IMG/VR virus record: IMGVR_UViG_3300035698_012399
Coordinates: 1 to 23,141 of that record
Direction: 5' to 3' (one strand)
Source: a virus
Length of the DNA: 23,141 bases
In this document: positions 7,756-15,866 of the stretch, in pieces
How positions within the stretch are numbered: position 1 is the first letter of the stretch
How the letters are laid out: every line of letters starts with the position of its first letter
The notes under the pieces: model-generated
The model's input: only the letters and a program-made list of their open reading frames with translations
Database searches by the model: none
Told to the model about the DNA's origin: nothing
Made by a program: the position numbers and the translations under genes

Positions 7756-9024
7756 ATGAAAGAATCATTAGTTATAAGTTGCCCGGCAAGTAGTAGAAGT
7801 GGATACGGCGATCATTCAAGAGACATTATACGTAGTTTAATTGCGTTGGATAGATTTGATATAAAGATAATGGATCAGCGATGGGGGTCATGCGATAAAA
7901 ACGCGTTGACTACCAATGATACTGATATTACCAATTTATTTGCGCAGCCTGGCCAACAGCTTAATCAACCTGACGTATGGATTCAAGTGACAGTACCAAA
8001 TGAATTTCAAAAACAAGGGAAATTTAATATTGGTATTACGGCTGGAATGGAAACCGATAAAGTATCTCAAAAATGGATTGAAGGATGTAATAATATGGAT
8101 TTGGTAATTACTACATCCAATCATTCTAAGGCATCATTTGTAAATTCTATACTACAAATTGTAGATAATAATACTAAGCAACAAGTGGGTGAACTTAAGG
8201 TTGAAACGCCCATTGAAGTTTTATTTGAAGGTATTAATACTGACATATTCCATAAGACGCCTGATATTCCAGTTACCATTGTCACCCAAATGGAATCAGT
8301 ACCCGAAGACTTTTGTTTTCTTGTCATGGGTCATTGGTTGAAAGGTGATTTAACCCACGATAGAAAGGATATTGGCGGAACTATATCAACGTTCATTCAA
8401 ACGTTTAAGGGTATGGCACCTAGAAATAGACCTGCACTAATACTTAAAATAAGTGGATCAGGATTCAGTGTTACCGATAGAAATACTATGATAGCACAAA
8501 TTGAATCTATTACATCCAAATATCAAAAAAAGGATCTACCGAAGGTATATCTGTTCCACGGTGACTTAACTCCCGCTGAAGTCAATGGGTTGTATAACCA
8601 CCCGAAAATCAAAGCTATGGTTTCCTTTACTCACGGTGAAGGTTTTGGGAGGCCACTACTAGAATTTTCAGTAACACAGAAGCCGGTAATTGCAAGTAAT
8701 TGGTCCGGTCATATTGATTTCCTAACAAAATCAGTTTTACTTCCTGGTGAACTAAAAAATGTACACCCGTCAGCAGTATGGGAAGATGTAATTATTCCGG
8801 AATCAAAATGGTTTTATGTTAATTATCCAACTGCAAGTAATATACTAAAAGCCGTGTATGAAAGTTATTCTGATTATGTAGTCGATGCGCGAAAGCAAGC
8901 AATGATATCAAGGGAACAATTTAATCACGGAAGCATGACGGTTGAATTCGGTGACATATTAGATAAGTACGTTTCAAAGAAAGTAGAATTAAAACTTCCA
9001 AAATTAAATAAGATAGCACAATGA
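7756..9024 (+). CDS. GT-B glycosyltransferase (GT4-like)
   Basis: This protein of 422 residues starts 13 bases after the phosphoesterase gene. The N-terminus has a Gly-rich loop (SSRSGYGDHSRDI, 12-24) typical of GT4 acceptor domains. The central FEGINTDIF matches the H/E-G-x-D linker, and HGEGFGRPLLEF (from about residue 293) with KPVIASNWSGH gives the donor-binding motif. The order and spacing fit a retaining GT-B enzyme. It shares general layout, but no long identity by eye, with the gene at 5683, so the two are probably not recent duplicates. No membrane segment or signal peptide is seen. Donor and acceptor are unknown. It overlaps the next gene at ATGA. Confidence 0.83.
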   Translation: MKESLVISCPASSRSGYGDHSRDIIRSLIALDRFDIKIMDQRWGSCDKNALTTNDTDITNLFAQPGQQLNQPDVWIQVTVPNEFQKQGKFNIGITAGMETDKVSQKWIEGCNNMDLVITTSNHSKASFVNSILQIVDNNTKQQVGELKVETPIEVLFEGINTDIFHKTPDIPVTIVTQMESVPEDFCFLVMGHWLKGDLTHDRKDIGGTISTFIQTFKGMAPRNRPALILKISGSGFSVTDRNTMIAQIESITSKYQKKDLPKVYLFHGDLTPAEVNGLYNHPKIKAMVSFTHGEGFGRPLLEFSVTQKPVIASNWSGHIDFLTKSVLLPGELKNVHPSAVWEDVIIPESKWFYVNYPTASNILKAVYESYSDYVVDARKQAMISREQFNHGSMTVEFGDILDKYVSKKVELKLPKLNKIAQ

Positions 9025-9497
9025 CAAACGGAACATGGGAAACTAGCCCATTTACAGATAAACAATCTGTACTAGTCGAACACGACGATCAGGGAAATAA
9101 ATCTAAGTATGATATTGAAAGTGGATTTTTCACTAATGAATATCCTTTAAATTATATCAAATATCCAGATGAAAACCTAACTGGTCAAGATGGATACGAA
9201 GCTAGACTTCCAGAATTAATTAAAAATCTGAGACATGACGATGGTGAATCGTATTGGTATCCAATTGTAGTAGAAGCATCCGATGGTATAGTTTTTCCTC
9301 TCGGTACATTACAAAGCTGGGAATGGTGTTACGCACCTGTAATAGATAATGAATCTACGTCTGAAGCTGATATGAAAAACGCCAAATATTACAAGCGTCA
9401 TTTAGATGCAATTAAAAACATAAATGGGTATTCGCTCGGTGATATCAGCTTCGAACAACAAACCTTAATAAATACCGACGATGAGCCGATTAATTGA
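9021..9497 (+). CDS. Uncharacterised acidic protein, 158 aa
   Basis: I do not recognise a family. The start forms an ATGA overlap with the upstream glycosyltransferase stop. The protein is acidic and soluble in appearance, with many Asp/Glu and aromatic residues (ESYWYPIVVEASDG, LQSWEWCYAPVI) and no membrane segment or signal peptide. A C-terminal helix-like stretch (EADMKNAKYYKRHLDAIKNI) follows. Its 3' end overlaps the next gene by 17 bases. Its location inside the glycan cassette does not prove a glycan role. Coding status is supported by the tight overlaps and the intact frame. Confidence 0.65.
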   Translation: MTNGTWETSPFTDKQSVLVEHDDQGNKSKYDIESGFFTNEYPLNYIKYPDENLTGQDGYEARLPELIKNLRHDDGESYWYPIVVEASDGIVFPLGTLQSWEWCYAPVIDNESTSEADMKNAKYYKRHLDAIKNINGYSLGDISFEQQTLINTDDEPIN

Positions 9498-9969
9498 ACA
9501 TCAGTATAATATACGGAAACGGAGCCGCATCACACCAGCCGAATTTGAACATGGTATGATAGTAGAAGCAAACTACAATACCAAAACAGGTGAAGCGAGA
9601 AAATATATGTTGGTTGTACTTAGTCCAGATTGGCCCATTAATTCGGGCATGTGCCATGTTATTAAGATGAATGATATTCCCCGCCATGTATTTCTAAGGC
9701 TAATAACCGAACTGGGTATTGTTTGCGTTAACAACAAGCGTATGGTTAAAATTCCAATGGTAGACATTACCGAAACCAACACTCAACGATTTTATTTAGA
9801 TACAATAAAGAGTTCACGGTTTCCAGATGTTAAGAAAGCCTATAGAACTTTACTAACAGATTCATTTAAAAATTCATCGGTAATAGAATATAAATTCGGC
9901 AAAGAATTAGAAAATAAATACCCATGTGCTGCTCCCGAGCCAATTAAAGTAGACAGTAATGAAGATTAG
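9481..9969 (+). CDS. Uncharacterised phage protein, 162 aa
   Basis: The family is not recognised. The N-terminus is basic (NIRKRSRITPAEFEHGMIV), followed by a beta-rich core with KYMLVVLSPDWP, CHVIKMNDIP, VKIPMVDI, and RFYLDTIKSSRF, then a helical C-terminus (KKAYRTLLTDSF). The strand pattern around GMIVEANYN and MLVVLSPDW faintly recalls PemK/MazF-like barrels, but key residues are not evident and I do not make that call. It overlaps the upstream gene by 17 bases and the next by 11, so it belongs to the same transcription unit. No membrane features. A role in the virion or in regulation is equally possible. Confidence 0.65.
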   Translation: MSRLIEHQYNIRKRSRITPAEFEHGMIVEANYNTKTGEARKYMLVVLSPDWPINSGMCHVIKMNDIPRHVFLRLITELGIVCVNNKRMVKIPMVDITETNTQRFYLDTIKSSRFPDVKKAYRTLLTDSFKNSSVIEYKFGKELENKYPCAAPEPIKVDSNED

Positions 9970-10582
9970 TTATGCAATTCCGGTCAAAGATGAACTACAT
10001 CAAATACAGCATTTGATTACTCATTTATTAGACAACAAGCGTTCCGAAGATGAAATTGTAGTTTTATATGATTCAAAAAACGGCCATGAATACGTAGAAG
10101 AATACTTACGATCACATTCTGTTAATTCGGAATATATGTGGTATGAGCGACCGTTTGAAGGCTCTTTTGCGGACCAGAAGAATTATTTGAATTCAATGTG
10201 TAACGGTGATTGGATTTTTCAAATTGATGCCGATGAAGTTCCAGATGAACATTTATTGGAAGTCTTGCCAGGTATTTTGGTTGAAAATGAAGCAACCGAT
10301 TTACTGTGGGTTCCCCGGGTAAATATTGTTAAAGGTATAACTCCACATCATATTCGTAAATGGGGATGGATACAAGATGATCAGGGTAGAGTCAATTTTC
10401 CTGACTTTCAAAGTAGAATCTATAGAAATAAGGATTCAATACAATGGACGAATCACGTACATGAACGAATAATAGGCGCTGCATCATATGCATTCCTACC
10501 TACCGAAACAGAATATTCGTTATTTCACGCTAAGGATATTAATAGACAAGAACGCCAAAACGAATTTTATAATACGTTATGA
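9959..10582 (+). CDS. GT2-family glycosyltransferase (GT-A fold)
   Basis: This protein of 207 residues starts with MKISYAIPVKDE, a typical GT2 first strand with the nucleotide-binding region. It has DEIVVLYDS (31-39), the helix FADQKNYLNSM that usually precedes the donor site, and FQIDADEVPDE with the metal-binding DxD at Asp90-Ala-Asp92. The length is short for GT2 (usually 240 or more) but resembles WaaE/KdtX-like enzymes that transfer heptose or glucose onto LPS core. HVHERI near the C-terminus fits that subgroup. No membrane helix. The gene overlaps both neighbours (11 bases and ATGA). Family is firm; substrate unknown. Confidence 0.82.
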   Translation: MKISYAIPVKDELHQIQHLITHLLDNKRSEDEIVVLYDSKNGHEYVEEYLRSHSVNSEYMWYERPFEGSFADQKNYLNSMCNGDWIFQIDADEVPDEHLLEVLPGILVENEATDLLWVPRVNIVKGITPHHIRKWGWIQDDQGRVNFPDFQSRIYRNKDSIQWTNHVHERIIGAASYAFLPTETEYSLFHAKDINRQERQNEFYNTL

Positions 10583-11010
10583 TTAACAAAATATATTCAG
10601 CGGTAGAACCGGGTAAGCTATTGCACATGGTAATTACCGATGTACTTGATTCTAAATATGATGGAAGATTAGATATTATATCAGGCGAAAATTTCCTACA
10701 GTGTTCCGTACTTGGTATGGGAGAAGGTAAAACATTCGTTCCGCACCGACATATAAAGAAGCATCGTTCATATACAGATCAGATTGCTCAGGAATCTTGG
10801 GTAGTATTACGTGGTAAAGTTGAATGTACTTTCTATGATTTGGATGATGGTGTTTTGTGTAAGATGATATTGAATCAGTTTGACGCCAGTTTTACTTTAG
10901 AGGGTGGCCACAATTATTTGATATTGGAAGACGGTACACGGGTGTTGGAATATAAGACTGGGCCATATGAGGGCCAAGAATTCGATAAAACTTTCATCAA
11001 TGAACAATAG
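10579..11010 (+). CDS. Cupin-fold protein
   Basis: This protein of 143 residues has a single cupin barrel. Motif 1 is visible as His56-x-His58 in FVPHRHIKKHR followed by Glu72 in QESWVVLRGKVE, and motif 2 has a third ligand, His111, in GGHNYL. These residues would hold one metal ion. Cupins of this size in sugar clusters include nucleotide-sugar 3,4-ketoisomerases (FdtA/QdtA) and WbuC-like proteins. The residues seen do not decide between an isomerase, an epimerase-like or a binding role. It sits between two glycosyltransferase genes with ATGA and 11-base overlaps, which supports a sugar-related function. The barrel and metal site are firm; the reaction is not. Confidence 0.75.
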   Translation: MINKIYSAVEPGKLLHMVITDVLDSKYDGRLDIISGENFLQCSVLGMGEGKTFVPHRHIKKHRSYTDQIAQESWVVLRGKVECTFYDLDDGVLCKMILNQFDASFTLEGGHNYLILEDGTRVLEYKTGPYEGQEFDKTFINEQ

Positions 11011-12568
11011 ATTTGTAGTTATAACTACATGCTATAATGTAAATGATTATATTCGAATGAATATAGCCATGAACAAATATCAAAGTTATAAGAATGTATT
11101 GTACCTATACATTGATGATGGTTCTACTGATGGTACGTATACTACGTTACTAGATGAAACTCATAGTGATGATAGGTGCCATGTAATTCGTAACGATGAT
11201 AATGGAAGTCAAGGTAAAGCCTATATGTTTGGAATTAGTTGGCTACAGGTAAACGATTTAATTTCAGATGAAGATATAATAGTTGAAGTTGATGGTGATG
11301 ATTGGTTATCAAGTGTATTTACGTTACAATATATAAGCCAAATTTATACCGACAATGCTGTATGGATGACCTATGGCCAATACCAAATGTATCCAAGCGG
11401 TGAAACAGGCGGCCATTATAATATGGGTATAGACCAAGCAGTAGATTCAGCTAATACTTATAGATTCACACCGTTCCCGTTTTCCCATCTAAAGACGTAT
11501 AAGTACCATTTGTTTAGTAGGATACCTACCAATAGATTAACAGATGATTGTACGGGAGAATACTTCTCAGCCGCTTGGGACCATGCCCTATGTATTCCAA
11601 TGGTAGAAATGGCTGGTAAGGATCATATCTATAGATGTGATGATATATTGTACATACTGAATAGGTCCGCTGATTTAAATAACGAAGGATCCGTTAGGCA
11701 GAAAGAACAAAAGGAAATAGAAAAAAGAATTAGAACTAAGCCACCGATGGACAGAATTATTACATCAAATATTACATTTGATTTGAAGGGTCCTGGTGCG
11801 CCTGGTGGCATACATAATTATGGATTAGGTAATTTGATGTTTCAGGTTGCTACCGGAATATCAATGGCAAAGGACAACGATGCAACATTAATTCTTCCTC
11901 AATTAAAAACGCCTCAATTTGGCGGATATACAAATAATATATTTAGTAAAATACGCACTACCCCAAGTGTAAATCATACTATGACGTATGAACAACCAGA
12001 ATTTACATACAGTGATACACCGTTTTATCCAAACTGTAAATATTCTGGTTACTTTCAATCGGAAAAATTCTTTGTTCACAATCGTCAGGCCATACTAAAT
12101 ATGTTCAAACACGATGACGATATGATGAAGCCGGTACAGGAGAATCTAAGCACGTTATTACCATTTACTGGCAACGTAGTATCAATTCATGTACGTAGGG
12201 GTGATTACACTAATTTATCAGAAATGCACCCTATACTTCCGATGGATTATTATAAAAATGCCATAGATTATTTTGATTCATCAGCTTTATTCCTTATATT
12301 TAGTGATGACATTGACTGGTGTATGAATAATGAATTATTTTCGTCGTTATCAAATAAACACTTTGTATGTGATTGTGATGATTATTTGGATTTATTGATA
12401 ATGTCTGAATGTAATCACAATATTATTGCCAACTCTACATTTTCTTGGTGGGGAGCATGGCTAAATGAAAACCCCGATAAAGTTGTAATTGCACCTAAAC
12501 AATGGTTCGGCGAAAAAAGAAATTTAAGCGATAAAGATATAATACCAGAATCATGGATAAAGATATAA
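11000..12568 (+). CDS. Two-domain GT2-GT11 glycosyltransferase (putative alpha-1,2-fucosyltransferase)
   Basis: The start at 11000 (MNNRFVVITTCYN) is preferred over 10967 because the GT2 first strand follows directly and overlap with the cupin gene is only 11 bases. It gives 522 residues. Residues 1 to about 240 are a GT2 domain with YLYIDDGSTDGT (36-46) and the DxD region VDGDDW (97-102). Residues 258-522 are a GT11 domain: NYGLGNLMFQ (273-282), HVRRGDY (397-403, the GDP-binding signature of alpha-1,2/alpha-1,6 fucosyltransferases), LIFSDD (432-437) and NSTFSWWGAW (478-487). GT11 enzymes transfer fucose from GDP-fucose. Both modules look intact, so this is a bifunctional fusion. Acceptor and exact linkage are unknown. 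Confidence 0.85.
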   Translation: MNNRFVVITTCYNVNDYIRMNIAMNKYQSYKNVLYLYIDDGSTDGTYTTLLDETHSDDRCHVIRNDDNGSQGKAYMFGISWLQVNDLISDEDIIVEVDGDDWLSSVFTLQYISQIYTDNAVWMTYGQYQMYPSGETGGHYNMGIDQAVDSANTYRFTPFPFSHLKTYKYHLFSRIPTNRLTDDCTGEYFSAAWDHALCIPMVEMAGKDHIYRCDDILYILNRSADLNNEGSVRQKEQKEIEKRIRTKPPMDRIITSNITFDLKGPGAPGGIHNYGLGNLMFQVATGISMAKDNDATLILPQLKTPQFGGYTNNIFSKIRTTPSVNHTMTYEQPEFTYSDTPFYPNCKYSGYFQSEKFFVHNRQAILNMFKHDDDMMKPVQENLSTLLPFTGNVVSIHVRRGDYTNLSEMHPILPMDYYKNAIDYFDSSALFLIFSDDIDWCMNNELFSSLSNKHFVCDCDDYLDLLIMSECNHNIIANSTFSWWGAWLNENPDKVVIAPKQWFGEKRNLSDKDIIPESWIKI

Positions 12569-14061
12569 TGGAAGTAAATTTGTTTGGCGGATTTACTCAC
12601 CTGGACAGAGACAACGGTCATTTTTCAATGACTGATAATCGTATTCCTAAAAATTGGAAATGGGTTAGAAATAAAATGAAGCACAATGGTATCACTATAT
12701 TTTCAGATGATTGGATGTGTAATGGTGAGTTGGTAACTTCTGTGGAAAGCACATATAAGGTTGGTATGATAATAGAACCACCACAAATCAATTCAAATGT
12801 GTATTCTAATATAGAAACCATTATAGATTTGTTTGATTTTATATTGACGTACAATCGTGACTTGATTGACAAATATCCAACAAAATGTATATATTATCCG
12901 TTTGGTGGCTCATGGGTATTAGAAGATAACATAGGCGTGTATGAAAAATCAAAGGATGTAAATATTATATATTCTAACAAGAAATTAACTGACGGTCATA
13001 AACTACGTCATGAAATTGCTAGAATGTTTCCCGATGTAGATAGGTATGGTTCGGGGGCAGGTATAGACTTTGATTATAAAGAAGAAATTCTTGCTCCATA
13101 TAGATTTTCAATTGTAGTGGAAAATTCAAAGATACCGGATTACTTTTCAGAGAAGTTACTAGATTGTTTTGCCGTTGGTACTATCCCAATTTACTATGGA
13201 CCAAATGCAATAGGTAATTATTTTGATAAAAACGGAATTATAATGTTCGATACTATATCGGAATTGGATGATATACTTTCTACACTAACTACTGATTTAT
13301 ATGAACGTAAGTTACATTCTGTCATGAAAAACAACGCGATGATGCGTAATTATTATTGTCAAGAAGATTGGATATATGATAATGTATTTAAGAATTTACA
13401 TGAAACATCAGATAAAGAAATAATAGATTTAAGTCCCGATGACTTTAGAACTACAGTAGATGGACATGTACAGCGTCATTGGCTTGACCAGTTTTTTTCA
13501 AACGGTGGCGATTCAACTCATTTATATTTTGATTTAAATGAAGACTCGGTAGTGTTCGACGTTGGTTCATATGAAGGCGATTATTATAATCAGCTTATGT
13601 TACGTAATAAACATACCTTACGTATACATGCATTCGAACCAGTACAATCTTTCTATCGATATTCAAGCGAACATTTACCGGATAGCGTTACACTACATAA
13701 TTTTGCACTGGGTGATTCTAATTCTACATTTGAAATTTCGGTTGATGGTAATTCATCGTCGCAATTTACATCCGGGTCAAAGGAAACATGCAGTAAGGTT
13801 AGATTCCGTGATTTTGTAATAGAAAACAATATTGATGATATTTCATTGATAAAAATTAATATTGAAGGTGGAGAATATGAATTACTTAATGAAATTATAG
13901 ATTCGAAATTTATTAATAAGGTTGACCGTATATTGGTTCAGTTTCATTACTTAGCAGTTAATCCTATATCCGATAGAGCAAAAATAATAGAACGATTGAA
14001 AGAAACACATGAACTTGTATTTTCATATCCGTTTGTTTGGGAATGTTGGAAACGTAAATAA
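12568..14061 (+). CDS. Two-domain GT10 fucosyltransferase-FkbM methyltransferase
   Basis: A TAATG junction at 12568 gives 497 residues; an ATG five codons earlier (12553) is also possible. Residues 1 to about 280 resemble GT10: YGSG at 160-163, then YRFSIVVENS (178-187), DYFSEKLLDCFAVGTIPIYYG (191-211), the region that binds GDP-fucose in alpha-1,3/4 fucosyltransferases. Residues 328-497 are an FkbM-type SAM methyltransferase: VVFDVGSYEGDY (328-339), HAFEPVQSF (354-362), LHNFALGD (376-383) and LIKINIEGGEYELL (427-440). A single chain could thus add a sugar and O-methylate it or a neighbour. Both modules appear complete. Sugar and methylation position are inferred only from family. Confidence 0.83.
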   Translation: MEVNLFGGFTHLDRDNGHFSMTDNRIPKNWKWVRNKMKHNGITIFSDDWMCNGELVTSVESTYKVGMIIEPPQINSNVYSNIETIIDLFDFILTYNRDLIDKYPTKCIYYPFGGSWVLEDNIGVYEKSKDVNIIYSNKKLTDGHKLRHEIARMFPDVDRYGSGAGIDFDYKEEILAPYRFSIVVENSKIPDYFSEKLLDCFAVGTIPIYYGPNAIGNYFDKNGIIMFDTISELDDILSTLTTDLYERKLHSVMKNNAMMRNYYCQEDWIYDNVFKNLHETSDKEIIDLSPDDFRTTVDGHVQRHWLDQFFSNGGDSTHLYFDLNEDSVVFDVGSYEGDYYNQLMLRNKHTLRIHAFEPVQSFYRYSSEHLPDSVTLHNFALGDSNSTFEISVDGNSSSQFTSGSKETCSKVRFRDFVIENNIDDISLIKINIEGGEYELLNEIIDSKFINKVDRILVQFHYLAVNPISDRAKIIERLKETHELVFSYPFVWECWKRK

Positions 14062-14064
14062 CCA

Positions 14065-14724
14065 ATGGCATATTTATTTAAAAATGATGCGAATAATGCA
14101 CATTATTGTTTTGTTCACATACCAAAAACCGGCGGCACAACAATCGGAAAAGTATTGTCAATGTATGATGAAATAGACACGATTTATGGGTGGGAAAATA
14201 AAGGACCAATAACCGGCCACTTATCCTTAACGGATATTAAAGGTATATGTAGATTACAAAACATAGACTTTAAAAATTTAATTACATTTTCGCTTGTCAG
14301 AAATCCGTATTCATGGTATGTATCTTGGTATCATTTTTTAAAAGTACATGCTAGTGTTGATAATGATTTTAGTATAGAATCTAAATGGACTCAGTTATCG
14401 TTTCCAGAATTTATGAAAAATATATACCAATATAGGGATGAACTGACATTTTATAATAATGGTAAACTGACTCCCAAATATCAACAAATGATAGACTGGA
14501 TATCAATTGATAGAAATGAATATGTTAATGCTGTTTTTAAAATGGAAGACATTGGTAAATGGCCTGATATGTTGAATTCCATTGGTATAGATGTAACTAT
14601 TTCAAAACATGAACGAAAATCATCACACAACGATTTTAGAACATATTATGATGATTATACTATTGGTTTGGTGGCTGAAATGCACTCGGATGATTTGAAA
14701 TTTTTTGGATATAACTTTGAATAA
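14065..14724 (+). CDS. Sulfotransferase (Sulfotransfer_2-type)
   Basis: This protein of 219 residues has the two PAPS-binding signatures. The 5'-phosphosulfate loop is CFVHIPKTGGTT (15-26) with Lys21. The 3'-phosphate site is LVRNPYSWYVSWYHF (77-91) with Arg79 and Ser83/Ser87. The C-terminus (DDLKFFGYNF) is also typical of this family, which includes carbohydrate 2-O- and other sulfotransferases. It would move sulfate from PAPS to a glycan hydroxyl. There is no signal or anchor segment, so it would act in the cytoplasm, unlike Golgi homologues. No PAPS synthesis gene is in the window, so the host would supply the donor. It lies three bases after the fusion gene. Confidence 0.85.
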   Translation: MAYLFKNDANNAHYCFVHIPKTGGTTIGKVLSMYDEIDTIYGWENKGPITGHLSLTDIKGICRLQNIDFKNLITFSLVRNPYSWYVSWYHFLKVHASVDNDFSIESKWTQLSFPEFMKNIYQYRDELTFYNNGKLTPKYQQMIDWISIDRNEYVNAVFKMEDIGKWPDMLNSIGIDVTISKHERKSSHNDFRTYYDDYTIGLVAEMHSDDLKFFGYNFE

Positions 14725-14731
14725 ATTAAAC

Positions 14732-15277
14732 ATGAACGAAATTAAAATAAATTTAGGATGTGGCTGGCGAAACTTTGGTAAAGATTGGGTACATATTGAC
14801 GGCGGCGATTATAGTCACTTAGATTCACATGATATTGTAACTCTACCATATAGAGATAACACCGTAGATTTAATATATGCCAGTCATGTATTAGAATACT
14901 TCGATTATGATGCGGCTGTGATTTTGATGTATGGCTGGTATCGTAAATTGAAACCAGGTGGAACAATTAGAATAGCCGTTCCTAATTTCGCCGCAATGGC
15001 TTCTTTATATATGGCCGGACAATATCCATTGGAATCTTTCTTGGGCCCACTATACGGCAAAATGTATATGGATGGTAAGGCAATATATCACAAGACAGCA
15101 TATGATTATGCTAGATTAAAATCGGTATTATTTAAGGCGGGATTCAACTATGTACGTATGTATGATTGGAAAGATACTGAGCACAGTATGTATGACGATC
15201 ATTCACAGGCTTACCTACCACACATGGATAAAGAGAATGGTACATTAATTAGTTTAAATATGGAAGCAATAAAATGA
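14732..15277 (+). CDS. SAM-dependent methyltransferase (Methyltransf_11-like)
   Basis: The start at 14732 (MNEIKINLGCGW) leaves a 7-base gap after the sulfotransferase; the ATG at 14705 lies inside that gene and adds nothing recognisable. The protein has 181 residues. Motif I is INLGCGW (6-12), the acidic end of strand 2 is VHIDGGD (20-26), then LPYRDNTVDLIYASHVLEYF spans motif II/III, and LKPGGTIRIAVPNF is the usual strand 4-5 region. This pattern is common in small methyltransferases of LPS and O-antigen clusters. The target is unknown; O-methylation of a sugar is the contextual guess. It ends in an ATGA overlap with the aminotransferase-like gene. Confidence 0.8.
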   Translation: MNEIKINLGCGWRNFGKDWVHIDGGDYSHLDSHDIVTLPYRDNTVDLIYASHVLEYFDYDAAVILMYGWYRKLKPGGTIRIAVPNFAAMASLYMAGQYPLESFLGPLYGKMYMDGKAIYHKTAYDYARLKSVLFKAGFNYVRMYDWKDTEHSMYDDHSQAYLPHMDKENGTLISLNMEAIK

Positions 15278-15864
15278 GCTTTAATACAATAACATCCTTC
15301 GAAGATATAGTAGCCAGTTATTTTGGTGCTAAGTACGGTGTAGCAGTAGATTCGTGTACACATGGATTGGAATTATGCCTAAGATATACTAAGGCCGATA
15401 AAATGCAATCTCCCCGCAGGACATACATATCAGTACCTTTTTTAGCAGATAAATTGTCAATTGATTTAGAATGGATTGATTGTACTTGGTCGGACTATTA
15501 CTATATTACGACTGATATTATAGATGCAGCAGTTTTGTGGGGTGAAAATACATATGTACCCAATACATTAATGTGTATATCATTTCAATATAGAAAGCAT
15601 CTTAGTTTAGGTCGGGGTGGAATGATATTAACTGATAATATAGATCAAGCAGTGGCGTTAAAAAAAATGTCGTATGACGGTAGATTGCCAGATGTACCTT
15701 GGCGTGAACAAAACATCGATACGATGGGATATCATTATTATATGACGCCAGAAACGGCAGCCGAAGGCATATATAAGTTTGCAGAAGCAGTAGAAACAAT
15801 TCCTCACCAATGGGATATTAATGATTGGCCAGACATTTCGTTGATGGATGTTTTTAATAATTAA
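15274..15864 (+). CDS. Miniature DegT/DnrJ/EryC1/StrS-type aminotransferase-like protein
   Basis: This protein of 196 residues is about half the usual 360-400. It keeps the N-terminal landmarks of the sugar aminotransferase family. YFGAKYGVAVDSCTHGLEL (16-34) matches the substrate and PLP-phosphate region. IIDAAVLWGE (82-91) matches the VIEDAA-HG motif with Asp84 for the PLP ring nitrogen. ISFQYRKHLSLGRGGMI (102-118) holds the putative PLP lysine Lys108. The block normally lying between these motifs is shortened and the C-terminal domain is missing. The family converts 4-keto sugars such as the Gmd product to aminosugars. It may be a compact active form, a subunit, or a decayed relic; the intact frame and kept lysine argue against simple decay. 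Confidence 0.65.
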   Translation: MSFNTITSFEDIVASYFGAKYGVAVDSCTHGLELCLRYTKADKMQSPRRTYISVPFLADKLSIDLEWIDCTWSDYYYITTDIIDAAVLWGENTYVPNTLMCISFQYRKHLSLGRGGMILTDNIDQAVALKKMSYDGRLPDVPWREQNIDTMGYHYYMTPETAAEGIYKFAEAVETIPHQWDINDWPDISLMDVFNN

Positions 15865-15866
15865 AA

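Noticed and set aside
9481-9969. PemK/MazF toxin reading of the 162-residue protein
   Set aside because: Only a vague beta-strand resemblance; the conserved Arg and Ser/Thr residues of MazF could not be placed and no antitoxin lies beside it.
13562-13819. Alternative + frame ORF of 85 codons inside the FkbM region
   Set aside because: The main frame keeps the methyltransferase motifs across this stretch; the alternative frame is low-complexity and has no junction signals.
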